Assembly (NCBI RefSeq): GCF_004309735.1
Contig: NZ_SIXC01000005.1
Span: 62,001-126,000 of the forward strand
Direction: 5' to 3'
Length of the DNA stretch: 64,000 nt
Origin: Desulfovibrio legallii
GTDB lineage: Bacteria; Desulfobacterota; Desulfovibrionia; Desulfovibrionales; Desulfovibrionaceae
Part shown: positions 52,786 to 61,765 of the stretch, piece after piece
How positions within the stretch are numbered: position 1 is the first letter of the stretch
Layout of the letters: every line of letters begins with the position of its first letter
The notes under the pieces: model-generated
Seen by the model: the letters and a program-made list of their open reading frames with translations, nothing else
Told to the model about the DNA's origin: nothing
Database searches by the model: none
Made by a program: the position numbers and the translations under genes

Positions 52786-54282
52786 ATGGAAATGGTTGCA
52801 TCCGTCATACCCCTGGCCGCCGTATTCTCCGGCCTCGTGGGCGCCTGCCTGGTCGTGCTGACCGGGCGCTGGCCCAACGTGCGCGAGACGGTCTCCTTTG
52901 TCACGGCGGTGGTCATGTTTGCCCTGGTGGCCTCCATGATCCCCGACGTGGCCCCCGCGCCTGTGGGGCGCGGCCTCACCCTGCACCAGACGCTCTTTCC
53001 CATTCTTCCGGGGCTTTCGGTAAGTTTTCGGGCCGACGCCTTTTCTATGGTTTTTGCCCTGGTGGCTTCATTTTTGTGGATTATCACCGTGTTCTACTCG
53101 GCGGGCTACATGCGCGGCCTCAAGGAGCACGCCCAGACCCGCTTCAGCGTCTGTTTCGCGCTGACCCTGTTCGGAGCCATGGGCGTGGCCTTTGCGGACA
53201 ACCTCTTTACCCTCTACCTGTTCTATGAGGTGGTCAGCATCTGCACCTACCCCCTGGTGGCCCACCACCAGGACGAAGAGGGGTATGAAGGCGCGCGCAA
53301 GTATATCGTCTACCTGACCACTACGGCCAAGGGTCTGGTGCTGCCCGCCATGATCGTCATCTACGTGCTCACGGGCAATCTGGACTTTGCCCACAACAGC
53401 CACGAGGGCATCTTCCACGGCGGGGTCAGCAATGCCCTGGCCACGGTGCTCTACGTCTGCTGCCTGCTGGGCTTTGCCAAAAATGGCATCATGCCGCTGC
53501 ACCACTGGTTGCCGGGGGCCATGGTTGCGCCTACGCCGGTGTCGGCCCTGTTGCACGCTGTGGCCGTGGTGAAGGTGGGCGTGTTCTGCACCACGCGGGT
53601 CATGCTCTACGTCTTCGGCACAGACCTGATGAAAAGCCTCAACCTGGGCGTGCCCACGGCCTATTTTGTTTCCTTCACCATCCTTACGGCCTCGGTCATC
53701 GCGTTGACCAAGGACAACCTTAAGGCGCGGCTGGCCTATTCCACGGTGAGCCAGCTTTCCTACATCATTCTGGGCGTGGCCCTGCTTACCGTGGACGGCA
53801 TTCAGGGCGGCATTGTGCACATTGCCAACCACGCCTTTTCCAAGATTACGCTCTTTTTCTGCGCCGGGGCTATCTATGTGGCCACGCACAAGAAGTGCAT
53901 TTCGGAGATGAGCGGCCTGGGGCGCACCATGCCCTTTACCTTTGCGGCCTTTGCGGTGGCTTCTCTTTCCATGATCGGCGCGCCGCCCGTGGCGGGCTTT
54001 GTGACTAAGTGGAAGCTGCTGACCGGGGCCATGGAGATGCCCGCCCATGCCGTGGGCATCATGCTGGTGCTGCTGGCCAGCACCTTGCTGAACGTGGCTT
54101 ACTTTGCCCCGGTGACCTACAAGGCCTTTTTCGGCAAGCGCCCGGCAGGAGAGGCGACGCAGGGCATCCGCGAGGCCCCGCTGGCCATGGTGGTGCCCAT
54201 TCTTCTGGCCGCAATCGTGTCTGTGCTTCTGGGCGTCTATCCCGACGCCATCATGTCCTTCGTGAAGGCGGTGACAGGATGA
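52786..54282 (+). CDS. Antiporter-type NDH-1 subunit, NuoL/MrpD-like (first)
   Basis: A 498-residue protein with about 14 membrane segments from the proton-pumping antiporter family (NuoL/M/N, MrpA/D). The membrane glutamate is in FTLYLFYEVVSICTYPL, and the lysines of the channel are in GFAKNGIMPLHHWLPGAMVA and VHIANHAFSKITLFFCAGAI. It lacks the long lateral helix that ends true NuoL proteins, so its length is like MrpD or NuoM. It is therefore called by family and not by exact subunit. GGGAG precedes the ATG. It opens the second half of the operon. Confidence 0.88.
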   Translation: MEMVASVIPLAAVFSGLVGACLVVLTGRWPNVRETVSFVTAVVMFALVASMIPDVAPAPVGRGLTLHQTLFPILPGLSVSFRADAFSMVFALVASFLWIITVFYSAGYMRGLKEHAQTRFSVCFALTLFGAMGVAFADNLFTLYLFYEVVSICTYPLVAHHQDEEGYEGARKYIVYLTTTAKGLVLPAMIVIYVLTGNLDFAHNSHEGIFHGGVSNALATVLYVCCLLGFAKNGIMPLHHWLPGAMVAPTPVSALLHAVAVVKVGVFCTTRVMLYVFGTDLMKSLNLGVPTAYFVSFTILTASVIALTKDNLKARLAYSTVSQLSYIILGVALLTVDGIQGGIVHIANHAFSKITLFFCAGAIYVATHKKCISEMSGLGRTMPFTFAAFAVASLSMIGAPPVAGFVTKWKLLTGAMEMPAHAVGIMLVLLASTLLNVAYFAPVTYKAFFGKRPAGEATQGIREAPLAMVVPILLAAIVSVLLGVYPDAIMSFVKAVTG

Positions 54283-54530
54283 TAGTCAGAATCATCGAAT
54301 TTTTCCGCGCCAGGCTCAAGGGCACTATCCGCGCCTGTCTGGTTTTGCTGGCCTTGGTGGTGCTGTGGGACGCCCTGTTTGTTCCCAAGGAGCATGTGCA
54401 CACCTTTATGGAGCGCCTGCCAGGTTTCTGGGCTGTCTTCGGCTTTGTGGCCTGTGTTGTAATCATCATCGTTTCCAAGTGGTTTGGCCATTTGGGCATC
54501 ATGACCCGCGAGGATTATTACGATGACTGA
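54279..54530 (+). CDS. Small two-helix membrane protein within the nuo operon
   Basis: An 83-residue protein, overlapping both neighbours (ATGA at 54279 and an 8-base overlap at its end). Two hydrophobic helices (ACLVLLALVVLWDALFV and WAVFGFVACVVIIIVSKWF) form a hairpin, and the C-terminus is acidic (TREDYYDD). I do not recognise it as a standard NDH-1 subunit. The tight overlaps show it is translated with them, so it is a candidate accessory subunit. Confidence 0.75.
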   Translation: MIVRIIEFFRARLKGTIRACLVLLALVVLWDALFVPKEHVHTFMERLPGFWAVFGFVACVVIIIVSKWFGHLGIMTREDYYDD

Positions 54531-56313
54531 ACCCTGGATCCATCCCTCTGCCGTGCTCCTGCTGGGGGCTGCGCTGTTGCCCTTTGTGCCCAGGGCGGCG
54601 CGCAAGGTCTTTCTGGTGCTGGTGCCCGTGCTGGCCTTTGCCGCCGTGCTGCTCATGCAGGGGCACAACGGCGTGTACGGCGTGGTGCCCTTCATGAAGT
54701 GGACGCTGACCTTCGGCCGGGTGGACGCCCTGAGCCTGGTTTTTGCCTACATCATGACGCTCATGTGCATCATCGGCACCGTTTATGGCCTGCATGTGGA
54801 GCAGCCGGCCCAGCACATGGCTGCCTGGATCTATGTGGCGGGCTCTCTGGGCGTCATCTTTTGCGGCGACTACCTGACGCTTTTTCTGTTCTGGGAGGTC
54901 ATGGCTTTTTCATCCGTATTTCTGGTCTGGTTCCGGGGGCGCAAGGCCTCGCTGGGCGCGGGCTACCGCTACCTGCTGGTGCACACGGCGGGCGGCCTGC
55001 TGCTGCTGGCCGGGCTGGTGCTGCGCTACCGGGCTACGGGCGACCTGAGCTTTGGGCCCATAGGCGTGACCGACCCGCAGGCGTATACCTATCTGATTAT
55101 GGCGGGCTTCATTCTCAACGCCGCCGTACCGCCCCTGCACGCCTGGCTGCCCGACGCTTACGGCGAAGCCACGGTGACGGGCGCGGTGTTCATGTGCGCC
55201 TTTACGACCAAGACGGCCGTGTACGTGCTGGCGCGCAGTTTTGCGGGCATGGAGGTGCTGGTGCCCCTGGGCGTGGGCATGGCTCTCTACGGCGTAGTCT
55301 ACGCCGTGCTGGAAAACGACGCCCGCCGGCTGCTGGCCTACCACATCATCAGCCAGGTGGGCTACATGGTGGCAGCCGTGGGCATAGGCACGCCCCTGGC
55401 CATCAACGGGGCCTGCGCCCATGCCTTTGCCCACATCCTGTACAAGGGCCTGTTGTTTATGGGCTGCGGCTCGGTGCTGCAGATGACGGGCGTAAGCAAG
55501 TTTACCCAGTTGGGCGGGCTGTATAAAAAAATGCCCCGGACCTTTGTGTTCACGCTCATAGGGGGGCTTTCCATTTCGGCCTTCCCGCTGTTCAGCGGCT
55601 TTGTGAGCAAGGCCATGATCGTGTCCGCCGGTTTTGAGGCCCACAACTACTGGGCGGGCTTTCTGCTTACCCTGGCTTCGGCGGGAACCTTTTTGCACAC
55701 AGGGCTGAAGGTGCCGTACTTCATCTGGTTCGGCAAGAACAACTGCTCTGAAGAAACCTGGAAGCGCGCCTGCGATCCGCCCAAGAACATGCAGGTGGCC
55801 ATGGCCGCGGCGGCCTTTTTGTGCATCTTTATCGGCTGCTACACGCCGTATCTCTACAACATGCTGCCCTTCCCCGAAGCGGCGGCCGCCTATGATCCGT
55901 ACACGGCGGCGCACATTTCAGAGACGCTGCAAATCCTGCTTTTTACGGCTCTGGGCTTCTTTTTGCTGCTCAAAAAGCTCACGCCCGAACCCACCATCAG
56001 CCTGGACCTGGACTGGTTTTACCGCATGGGCGGGCGGCTGTTCTACTGGTTTGCGCGCAAGCCCGTGCAGTCTGTGGATACGGCCGTGGGCCAGACCTGG
56101 AACCGGCAGGGCATAGTGCCGCTGATGCGCTCCGCGCGCTTCTGGTCCTGGTTTGACTGGCACGGCATAGATACGGTGGTGGACGGCGCGGCTCGGAGCG
56201 TGCGCGCTCTGGGCGGGGTGCTGCGCCTGGTGCAGAGCGGCAGGCTGCAAACCAATATTGTTTCCATGGTCGCGGTAATGGCTGTGGTGCTCACGCTGCT
56301 GGCGCTGGTCTGA
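54523..56313 (+). CDS. Antiporter-type NDH-1 subunit, MrpD/NuoL-like (second, long)
   Basis: A 596-residue antiporter-family protein. The membrane Glu is in TLFLFWEVMAFSSVFLVW, and channel Lys candidates are in CAFTTKTAVYVLAR and HAFAHILYKGLLFMGCGSVL. After about residue 480 there is an extra C-terminal part with ISLDLDWFYRMGGRLFYWF, then RSARFWSWFDWHGIDTVVDG and a last membrane segment. This tail is known from stand-alone cation/proton antiporter D-type subunits. It makes this a fourth pumping-type subunit beyond the usual L, M and N set. The ATG at 54523 overlaps the small gene. Confidence 0.88.
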   Translation: MTEPWIHPSAVLLLGAALLPFVPRAARKVFLVLVPVLAFAAVLLMQGHNGVYGVVPFMKWTLTFGRVDALSLVFAYIMTLMCIIGTVYGLHVEQPAQHMAAWIYVAGSLGVIFCGDYLTLFLFWEVMAFSSVFLVWFRGRKASLGAGYRYLLVHTAGGLLLLAGLVLRYRATGDLSFGPIGVTDPQAYTYLIMAGFILNAAVPPLHAWLPDAYGEATVTGAVFMCAFTTKTAVYVLARSFAGMEVLVPLGVGMALYGVVYAVLENDARRLLAYHIISQVGYMVAAVGIGTPLAINGACAHAFAHILYKGLLFMGCGSVLQMTGVSKFTQLGGLYKKMPRTFVFTLIGGLSISAFPLFSGFVSKAMIVSAGFEAHNYWAGFLLTLASAGTFLHTGLKVPYFIWFGKNNCSEETWKRACDPPKNMQVAMAAAAFLCIFIGCYTPYLYNMLPFPEAAAAYDPYTAAHISETLQILLFTALGFFLLLKKLTPEPTISLDLDWFYRMGGRLFYWFARKPVQSVDTAVGQTWNRQGIVPLMRSARFWSWFDWHGIDTVVDGAARSVRALGGVLRLVQSGRLQTNIVSMVAVMAVVLTLLALV

Positions 56314-56338
56314 ACGGATCGGGAAGGAGATGGCCACC

Positions 56339-57862
56339 ATGGATTTTTTGAGCATGAACACCCTGGGCTTTCCCATTCTTTCACTGCTGATTTTTCTGCC
56401 CCTGGCCGGGGCGGCGGTGGTGCCTCTGCTGCGCGGCGACAACCTCGTGCGGCTCTGGACGCTGGCCGTCACCTTGGTCAATGCCGGGCTTTCCCTGCCG
56501 CTGTACACGCATTTTGACCCCACGTCGTCCCTGTTCCAGTTTGGCGAGCACCGCCCGTGGATTGAGACCTTCAATGTCAATTATACCTTGGGGGTGGACG
56601 GCATTTCGCTTTTGCTGGTGCTGCTGACTACGCTCATCATGCCCATCTGCGTGCTGGGCTCCTGGCGGTATATCCAGAGCCGGGTCAAGGAGTTTATGGT
56701 CTGTTTGCTGGTGATGGAAACGTCCATGCTGGGCGTGTTCATGGCCCTGGACCTGGTGCTCTTTTACGTGCTCTGGGAGGCCATGCTCATCCCCATGTAC
56801 CTGCTTATCGCCGTGTGGGGCGGTCCGCGCAAGGCCTACGCTTCGGTGAAGTTTTTCCTGTACACTCTGGCCGGATCGGTTTTTCTGCTGGTGGCCATTG
56901 TGGCCCTGTACATCAATCAGGGCACCTTCAGCATTCCGGCGCTTATGGGGCAGCAGTACGCCGCCAACTTCCAGCTGCTGGTCTTTCTGGCCTTTTTCAT
57001 CGCCTTTGCCATCAAGGTGCCCATGTTTCCCTTCCACACCTGGCTGCCCGCAGCCCATGTGGAAGCGCCCACGGCGGGCTCCGTACTGCTGGCTTCTGTT
57101 CTGCTCAAGATGGGCACCTACGGCTTTCTGCGCTTTTGCCTGCCCATTACGCCGACGGCGGCCATTGACCTGTTGCCGGCCCTGCAGTGGCTTTCCGTGG
57201 CGGGCATCCTTTACGGCGGCCTGACCGCCCTGGCCCAGCAGGACATGAAAAAGCTCATTGCCTATTCCAGTGTGGGGCATATGGGCTTTGTGACCCTGGG
57301 CATCTTCTCCCTGAATCAGCGCGGTCTGGAAGGGGCCATGCTGCAGATGATCAACCACGGCGTGACCACGGGCGCCCTGTTCCTCTGCGTGGGCATGGTC
57401 TACGAACGCTCCCACAGCCGGGAGCTGAACGACGCTGCCGGCCTGGGCAAATTTATGCCCATCTATGTGACGTATCTGACGTTCTTTTCTCTCTCGTCCT
57501 TAGCCTTTCCCGGCACCAACAGCTTTGTGGGCGAGTTTCTCATCCTGGCCGGGGCCTTTTTTAACAACAAGATCGTGGCGGTCTGCGCCGTGCCCGGAGC
57601 CATCCTGGCCGCCGCCTACATGCTGCGGATGCTGCAGCGCGTCATCTGGGGCGGCACGCACAACCCGGACCAATCCCATATGCGGGATCTGGGCTGGCGT
57701 GAAACCGTGACCCTGGCGCCTTTGCTGGCCTTTGTTTTCTGGATAGGCCTGGCCCCGGAGCCCTTCCTCCGGGTCATGCGGCCAAGCCTGGACCATCTGC
57801 TGGCCCAGACCGGCTACCAGGCCCACAACGCCCTGGCCCTGGCCGAGCTTTTTGCGCGTTGA
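56339..57862 (+). CDS. nuoM: NADH-quinone oxidoreductase subunit M
   Basis: The 507-residue proton-pumping membrane subunit. Its N-terminal part has VNYTLGVDGISLLLVLLTTL. The Glu of helix 5 is in LVLFYVLWEAMLIPMYLLIA, and MFPFHTWLPAAHVEAPTAGS, then LLKMGTYGFLRFCLP, and YSSVGHMGFVTLGIF are classic NuoM signatures. The ATG at 56339 was chosen because GGAAGGAG ends nine bases before it; the ATG at 56330 touches the ribosome site. It follows the long antiporter gene after 25 bases. Confidence 0.96.
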   Translation: MDFLSMNTLGFPILSLLIFLPLAGAAVVPLLRGDNLVRLWTLAVTLVNAGLSLPLYTHFDPTSSLFQFGEHRPWIETFNVNYTLGVDGISLLLVLLTTLIMPICVLGSWRYIQSRVKEFMVCLLVMETSMLGVFMALDLVLFYVLWEAMLIPMYLLIAVWGGPRKAYASVKFFLYTLAGSVFLLVAIVALYINQGTFSIPALMGQQYAANFQLLVFLAFFIAFAIKVPMFPFHTWLPAAHVEAPTAGSVLLASVLLKMGTYGFLRFCLPITPTAAIDLLPALQWLSVAGILYGGLTALAQQDMKKLIAYSSVGHMGFVTLGIFSLNQRGLEGAMLQMINHGVTTGALFLCVGMVYERSHSRELNDAAGLGKFMPIYVTYLTFFSLSSLAFPGTNSFVGEFLILAGAFFNNKIVAVCAVPGAILAAAYMLRMLQRVIWGGTHNPDQSHMRDLGWRETVTLAPLLAFVFWIGLAPEPFLRVMRPSLDHLLAQTGYQAHNALALAELFAR

Positions 57863-57893
57863 CCCGAACCCCAAGCACAGACAAGGCCCACGC

Positions 57894-59318
57894 ATGAACG
57901 CACATCTCTTTGCCCCGGAACTGGTTCTTCTTGCCGGCTGCCTTCTGGCCTTCGGCATGACCCTTACGGCATGCCGCCCGCAGAGCCTGCGCCTGGTGGC
58001 GCTGGGTGTGGGCGCGGCCTTTGCCGTGGCCTGTTTTGTCAGCCTTTCCGCCACGGGAGAGCTGTTTTACGGCGCTTACCGGGTGGATCTTTTCTCCCAG
58101 CTGGTCAAATGCGCCCTGGCCACGGGCTTTACCCTGCTGACCCTGTTTGGTGCGGACGTGCGGGGTGTTTCCGTGCGGATGCGGGCGGAATACTACCTTT
58201 TTCTGCTCACGGCCCTGCTGGGGCTGACCCTGCTTTCCAGCAGCGTGGAGCTGATCACCCTGTTTGTGGCCCTGGAGCTTTCTTCCTATTCCCTGTACCT
58301 GCTGGTGCCCATGCGCACGCCGTCGGAGAGCCTGCGCCTGCCCATGGAAGCGGCGGTCAAATACCTGCTGTTCGGCGTGACGGCTTCGGGCATCATGCTC
58401 TTTGGCATGAGCTGGATTTTTGGCCTTACGGGCACCACCTATCTGGCCAAAGCCCTGCCCGTCATGCACGCGGCCGGCGTGCAGGTTACCGCCGCCATCG
58501 CCCTGTGCATGCTGCTTTGCGGCATGTTCTTCAAGTTGGCCGTGTTCCCCTTCCATTTCTGGGCGCCTGACGTCTACCAGGGCGCTTCCAACGACACCAC
58601 AGCTTTTATTTCCTCCTTGCCCAAGGTGGCGGCCGTGGCCGTGCTGGCCCGCTTCTGCGCTTTGGCTGAACCGGGCCCCGGACCGCTGGTCTGGCTGCTT
58701 ACGGCGCTTTCCATCGCCTCCATGTGTTACGGCAACCTGGTGGCTCTGGTGCAGACGGACGTCAAGCGCATGTTGGGCTTTTCGGGCATTGCCCACGCGG
58801 GCTATATTTTGCTGGGCATGGTGACCTTGCAAAGCTGGGGCTTTGGCACGGCCCTGTACTACGCCACGGGCTATCTGTTCATGATGCTGGCAGCCTTTCT
58901 GGTGCTCTGCGCCGTGGCCCCGCAGGGCGAGAACCCGGCCGTGCGCGACCTTAACGGCCTTGCCGGGCGCTCACCCCTGTTGGCTTTTGTGCTGGGCGTG
59001 AGCATGTTTGCCCTGGCGGGCATTCCGCCCTTTGTGGGCTTTATGGGCAAGTTTCTGCTGCTGACCGGGGCCTGGAAGGCGGGGCACAGCGTTTTGGTGG
59101 TTATTGCCGCCATCAATACGGCCATAGGCATCTATTATTATTTGCAGGTGGTGCGCGCGGCCTACACTGAAGCCGCCCCTGCGGAAGCGGCCGCGCCGGC
59201 CCCGGCCGTGGGCACGCGTCTGGCGGGCATCTGCCTGGTGGGGCTGGTGGTGGCCTTGGGCGTGGCCCCTGAAAGAATGGTGCAACTGGCTATGGAGGCC
59301 GTGCAGTCTATCTGGTAG
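57894..59318 (+). CDS. nuoN: NADH-quinone oxidoreductase subunit N
   Basis: The 474-residue pumping subunit next to NuoK/J in the membrane arm. The helix-5 Glu is in ELITLFVALELSSYSLYLL. Further signatures are FKLAVFPFHFWAPDVYQGAS, TDVKRMLGFSGIAHAGYILL and GIPPFVGFMGKFLLL. An Ala/Pro-rich loop (EAAPAEAAAPAPAVG) separates the last helices. MNAHLFAPEL at 57894 has AAGG nine bases upstream. It is the last gene of the nuo operon and is followed by a strong terminator. Confidence 0.96.
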   Translation: MNAHLFAPELVLLAGCLLAFGMTLTACRPQSLRLVALGVGAAFAVACFVSLSATGELFYGAYRVDLFSQLVKCALATGFTLLTLFGADVRGVSVRMRAEYYLFLLTALLGLTLLSSSVELITLFVALELSSYSLYLLVPMRTPSESLRLPMEAAVKYLLFGVTASGIMLFGMSWIFGLTGTTYLAKALPVMHAAGVQVTAAIALCMLLCGMFFKLAVFPFHFWAPDVYQGASNDTTAFISSLPKVAAVAVLARFCALAEPGPGPLVWLLTALSIASMCYGNLVALVQTDVKRMLGFSGIAHAGYILLGMVTLQSWGFGTALYYATGYLFMMLAAFLVLCAVAPQGENPAVRDLNGLAGRSPLLAFVLGVSMFALAGIPPFVGFMGKFLLLTGAWKAGHSVLVVIAAINTAIGIYYYLQVVRAAYTEAAPAEAAAPAPAVGTRLAGICLVGLVVALGVAPERMVQLAMEAVQSIW

Positions 59319-59341
59319 GTCTGCCGCTGCCGCCTTGCTTT

Positions 59342-59367
59342 ACGGCCGCCTTGGGCGGCCGTTTTTT
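59342..59367 (+). terminator. Rho-independent terminator of the nuo operon
   Basis: ACGGCCGCC, loop TTG, GGCGGCCGT, TTTTT. It begins 23 bases after the nuoN stop codon. The remaining gap to 59635 holds the dctA-side hairpin and no open frame of note. Confidence 0.92.
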
Positions 59368-59572
59368 GTGGCGCGCCGGTTCGCCGGAAGCGTGAAGATC
59401 CTTGTGTCGCGCTTGCCGCAGCATATGGACGGGGCGGAGCACCGGTCGCAGCCGCCAAAGAGTGTTTGCTGCGGGGTGCAGAGGGGCATCGCGGGGTAGA
59501 GAATTCGGCCGTGTTGCGGCAGGGGGCGGCATTGAAGTGCAGAAAAACGGCCCCGCAGGGGCGAAATTGCGC

Positions 59573-59611
59573 GCGGCCCGCCGTACGGAGAACTTCCGTC
59601 CGACGGGCCGC
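59573..59611 (-). terminator. Hairpin after the dctA-type gene
   Basis: GCGGCCCG (59573-59580) pairs with CGGGCCGC (59604-59611), with an inner ACGGA/TCCGT stem. It lies 25 bases past the stop codon on the minus strand. No T tract, so it is only a probable transcript end. Confidence 0.45.
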
Positions 59612-59635
59612 GGCATAACGGATGCGGAGTCAGCG

Positions 59636-60923
59636 TCAGGCGGCTTCCGCTGCCAGGGCTTCTCCCTTTTTATCAAGCACGTCGCGCATCCTGTCGCCGT
59701 CGAGCTGACCGGTCATCTTGGCCACGGCGATGGTGCCCACGCCATACCCCACCAGGTTGGTGAGGGCGCGGGCTTCGGACATAAAGCGGTCAATGCCGAA
59801 GATGATGGCAATGCTTTCGGGCGGGATGCTGCCCACGGAACCCAGGGTGCCGGCCAGCACGATAAACGCGCCGCCCGTTACGGCTGCCGCGCCCTTGGAG
59901 GATATGAGCAGCACGGTCAGCAGGATCAGTTCGTCACTGAGGGTCATGGGCGTGTTGGTGGCCTGGGCCAGAAAGACCGAAGCCATGGTCAGGTAAATGG
60001 CCGTGCCGTCCAGGTTAAAGGAATAGCCGGTGGGGATGACCAGGTCCACCACGCTCTTATGACAGCCAAGGCGCTCCATCTTGTGCAGCATATTGGGCAG
60101 CACGGATTCGGACGAGGAAGTGCCCAGCACGATGAGCAGCTCTTCCTTGATGTAGCGGACAAATTTGAGCACGTTGAAGCCGCAGAGCCTGCCGATGAAA
60201 CCCAATACCACGACCACAAAGAGGATGCTGGTGATATAGAAGCAGACGATCAGCTCACCCAGCGAAACCACCGAACCGATGCCTTCCTTTGCCGATGGTG
60301 AAGGCCATGGCCCCGAAAGCGCCCAGGGGAGCCACATACATGATGATCTTGATGATGCGGAACATGACTTCCGAAAAACTTTTGATGAAATCAAAGACGA
60401 TTTGCCCCTTGGCTCCGCTGAAGTGCAGCGCAAAGGCAAAAAGAACGGCCACCAGCAGCACCTGCAGAATTTCGCCGCTGGTAAAGGCTGAGGCAAAGGT
60501 CTTGGGAATGATGTTCATGAAAAAGTTGACCAGGTTGTTGCTGTGAGCCTTGCCGGCGTACTGATCGGCCAGATGTCTTTCGGCTTCGCCGAAGGTGCTC
60601 ACGTCCACATTCATGCCTACGCCGGGCTGCGCCAGATTGACGACCACCAGGCCGATGATCAGGGCCACAGTGGTGAGCACCATGAAGTAGGCCAGCGCGA
60701 TGCCGCCGGTTTTGCCCACAGACTTCACGTCCGACATGCCGGCAATGCCCGTAACAACGGTACAGAAGATCAGGGGGGCGATGATCATTTTGATGAGATT
60801 GATAAAACCCCTGCCCAAAGGCTGCATCTTAACGGCGATATCGGGGTAAAAATGTCCGAGTAAAATGCCGATGGCAATAGCGATCAGCACTTGAACATAA
60901 AGAATTTTAAGATATTTCAGCAT
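59636..60923 (-). pseudogene. dctA: Dicarboxylate/cation symporter (DctA type), frameshifted
   Basis: Read together, two adjacent frames give one protein of about 428 residues of the DctA/GltP (DAACS) family, which imports C4-dicarboxylates or acidic amino acids with cations. The first part (60923 down to about 60285) runs from [20 protein letters not shown] to GAMAFTIGK. The second continues [20 protein letters not shown] through [18 protein letters not shown] and [20 protein letters not shown] to the stop at 59636. The break is one extra base: the minus strand reads AAAGGAAGGC where AAAGAAGGC would keep the frame (extra C of the plus-strand CC at 60286-60287). Everything else looks conserved, so it is either a very recent null mutation or a sequencing error. 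Confidence 0.88.
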
Positions 60924-61452
60924 AAGGCCCCCTCGTGTTGTTGCAGTTCAGTCTTTGCGGCAGCACCTTCAAGAGTACGATAGTTTGGCGTGGGAGGTGG
61001 ACGGTCTTGCGGGACGGCCGACGCAGGCCGTTATACCGCGTTGTTGTCGGCGGTGTTCGGGTGTGGGGGAGGGGGGCGGGAGGCATTACGCCGCAACGAG
61101 AGGTGTTTTTCAGGCCTGTGGGCGTGATTTCGGCGGCGTCCCCGGCAGCGGGACGGCTCGACGCAGTGGTCAGTATGCCTGAAGGTACAGATGGTTGGCG
61201 GATCGTAGGGTCGGTAATCCATATGGAACCTCTGCGCTGCAGGTGCAAACCGTGGAACCTTTCGCATACGGACAAGATCTGTTTTGGATAAAGTCATATT
61301 TTGATACCGCATCGCCGCAATTATTGGCAATCAAAAGAAAAATTTCGCAGCCGTTTTGGTACAGCTTTTTTTGATAACTGCGTATAATAAAAGGATGAAA
61401 ATAATTGTTGCAACTATATCCACAAAAAGGTGCGGTCGCTTGTGCTGTGCGG
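60924..61452. other. Long leader region upstream of the dctA-type gene
   Basis: About 530 gene-free bases. The first 360 are GC-rich, with overlapping open frames on both strands that resemble no protein. The last 170 (61280-61450) are AT-rich and contain a TATAAT (about 61383) without a good -35. GAGGGGG just before 60923 is the ribosome site of the dctA-type gene. No sigma-54 site of the TGGCAC-TTGC type was found, although dctA genes often use one. Confidence 0.5.
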
Positions 61453-61581
61453 CTAGAGCAGTTAGCGAATGAAATGAGCTAACTGCTCTGCAAGGATTTT
61501 CTTGAAAATCCTTGCCACGAAATGCGAGAAGGCAGGCTTTTGCCTGCCGTAAGCGAGCATTTCAAGTGTTAAATGCTCTAA
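61453..61581 (+). repeat. Family B four-hairpin repeat, copy 3
   Basis: 129 bases from CTAGAGCA to TGCTCTAA, with the last base of the right terminus changed. The internal stems AAGGATTTTC/GAAAATCCTT, GGCAGGC/GCCTGCC and GAGCATTT/AAATGCTC are perfect. Located between the dctA-type gene and cstA, both of which are on the minus strand. Confidence 0.9.
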
Positions 61582-61676
61582 GCGTCGAAGGGGGCATCTT
61601 GCTGCCAGCGACAATGCATAGGGGCAAGGCCGCTTGCCAACGGGAAAAGGTTGTGAGGGCGCAGGCAGGAAAGGGC

Positions 61677-61714
61677 AAAGAAAAGCCCCCGCACGGTCTG
61701 GCCGCACGGGGGCT
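61677..61714 (-). terminator. Rho-independent terminator of cstA
   Basis: On the minus strand, AGCCCCCG, a 15-base loop with some inner pairing, CGGGGGCT, then TTTCTTT. 52 bases past the cstA stop codon. Confidence 0.8.
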
Positions 61715-61765
61715 GAGCTGTCCAAAAGGGGCGTGGAGCGCCCCCCCAATACTGTGTTTGTAACC

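Noticed and set aside
52786-56313. A stand-alone Mrp sodium/proton antiporter operon embedded in nuo
   Set aside because: MrpB, E, F and G-type small subunits are absent and the genes overlap within the nuo transcript, so they are more likely part of the NDH-1 complex.
60924-61100. Sigma-54 promoter for the dctA-type gene
   Set aside because: I looked for the TGGCAC-N5-TTGC pattern on the minus strand and did not find an acceptable match.
60935-61291. A 118-codon plus frame in the dctA leader
   Set aside because: No ribosome site, no recognisable motif, and a competing frame on the other strand; it is treated as noncoding leader.
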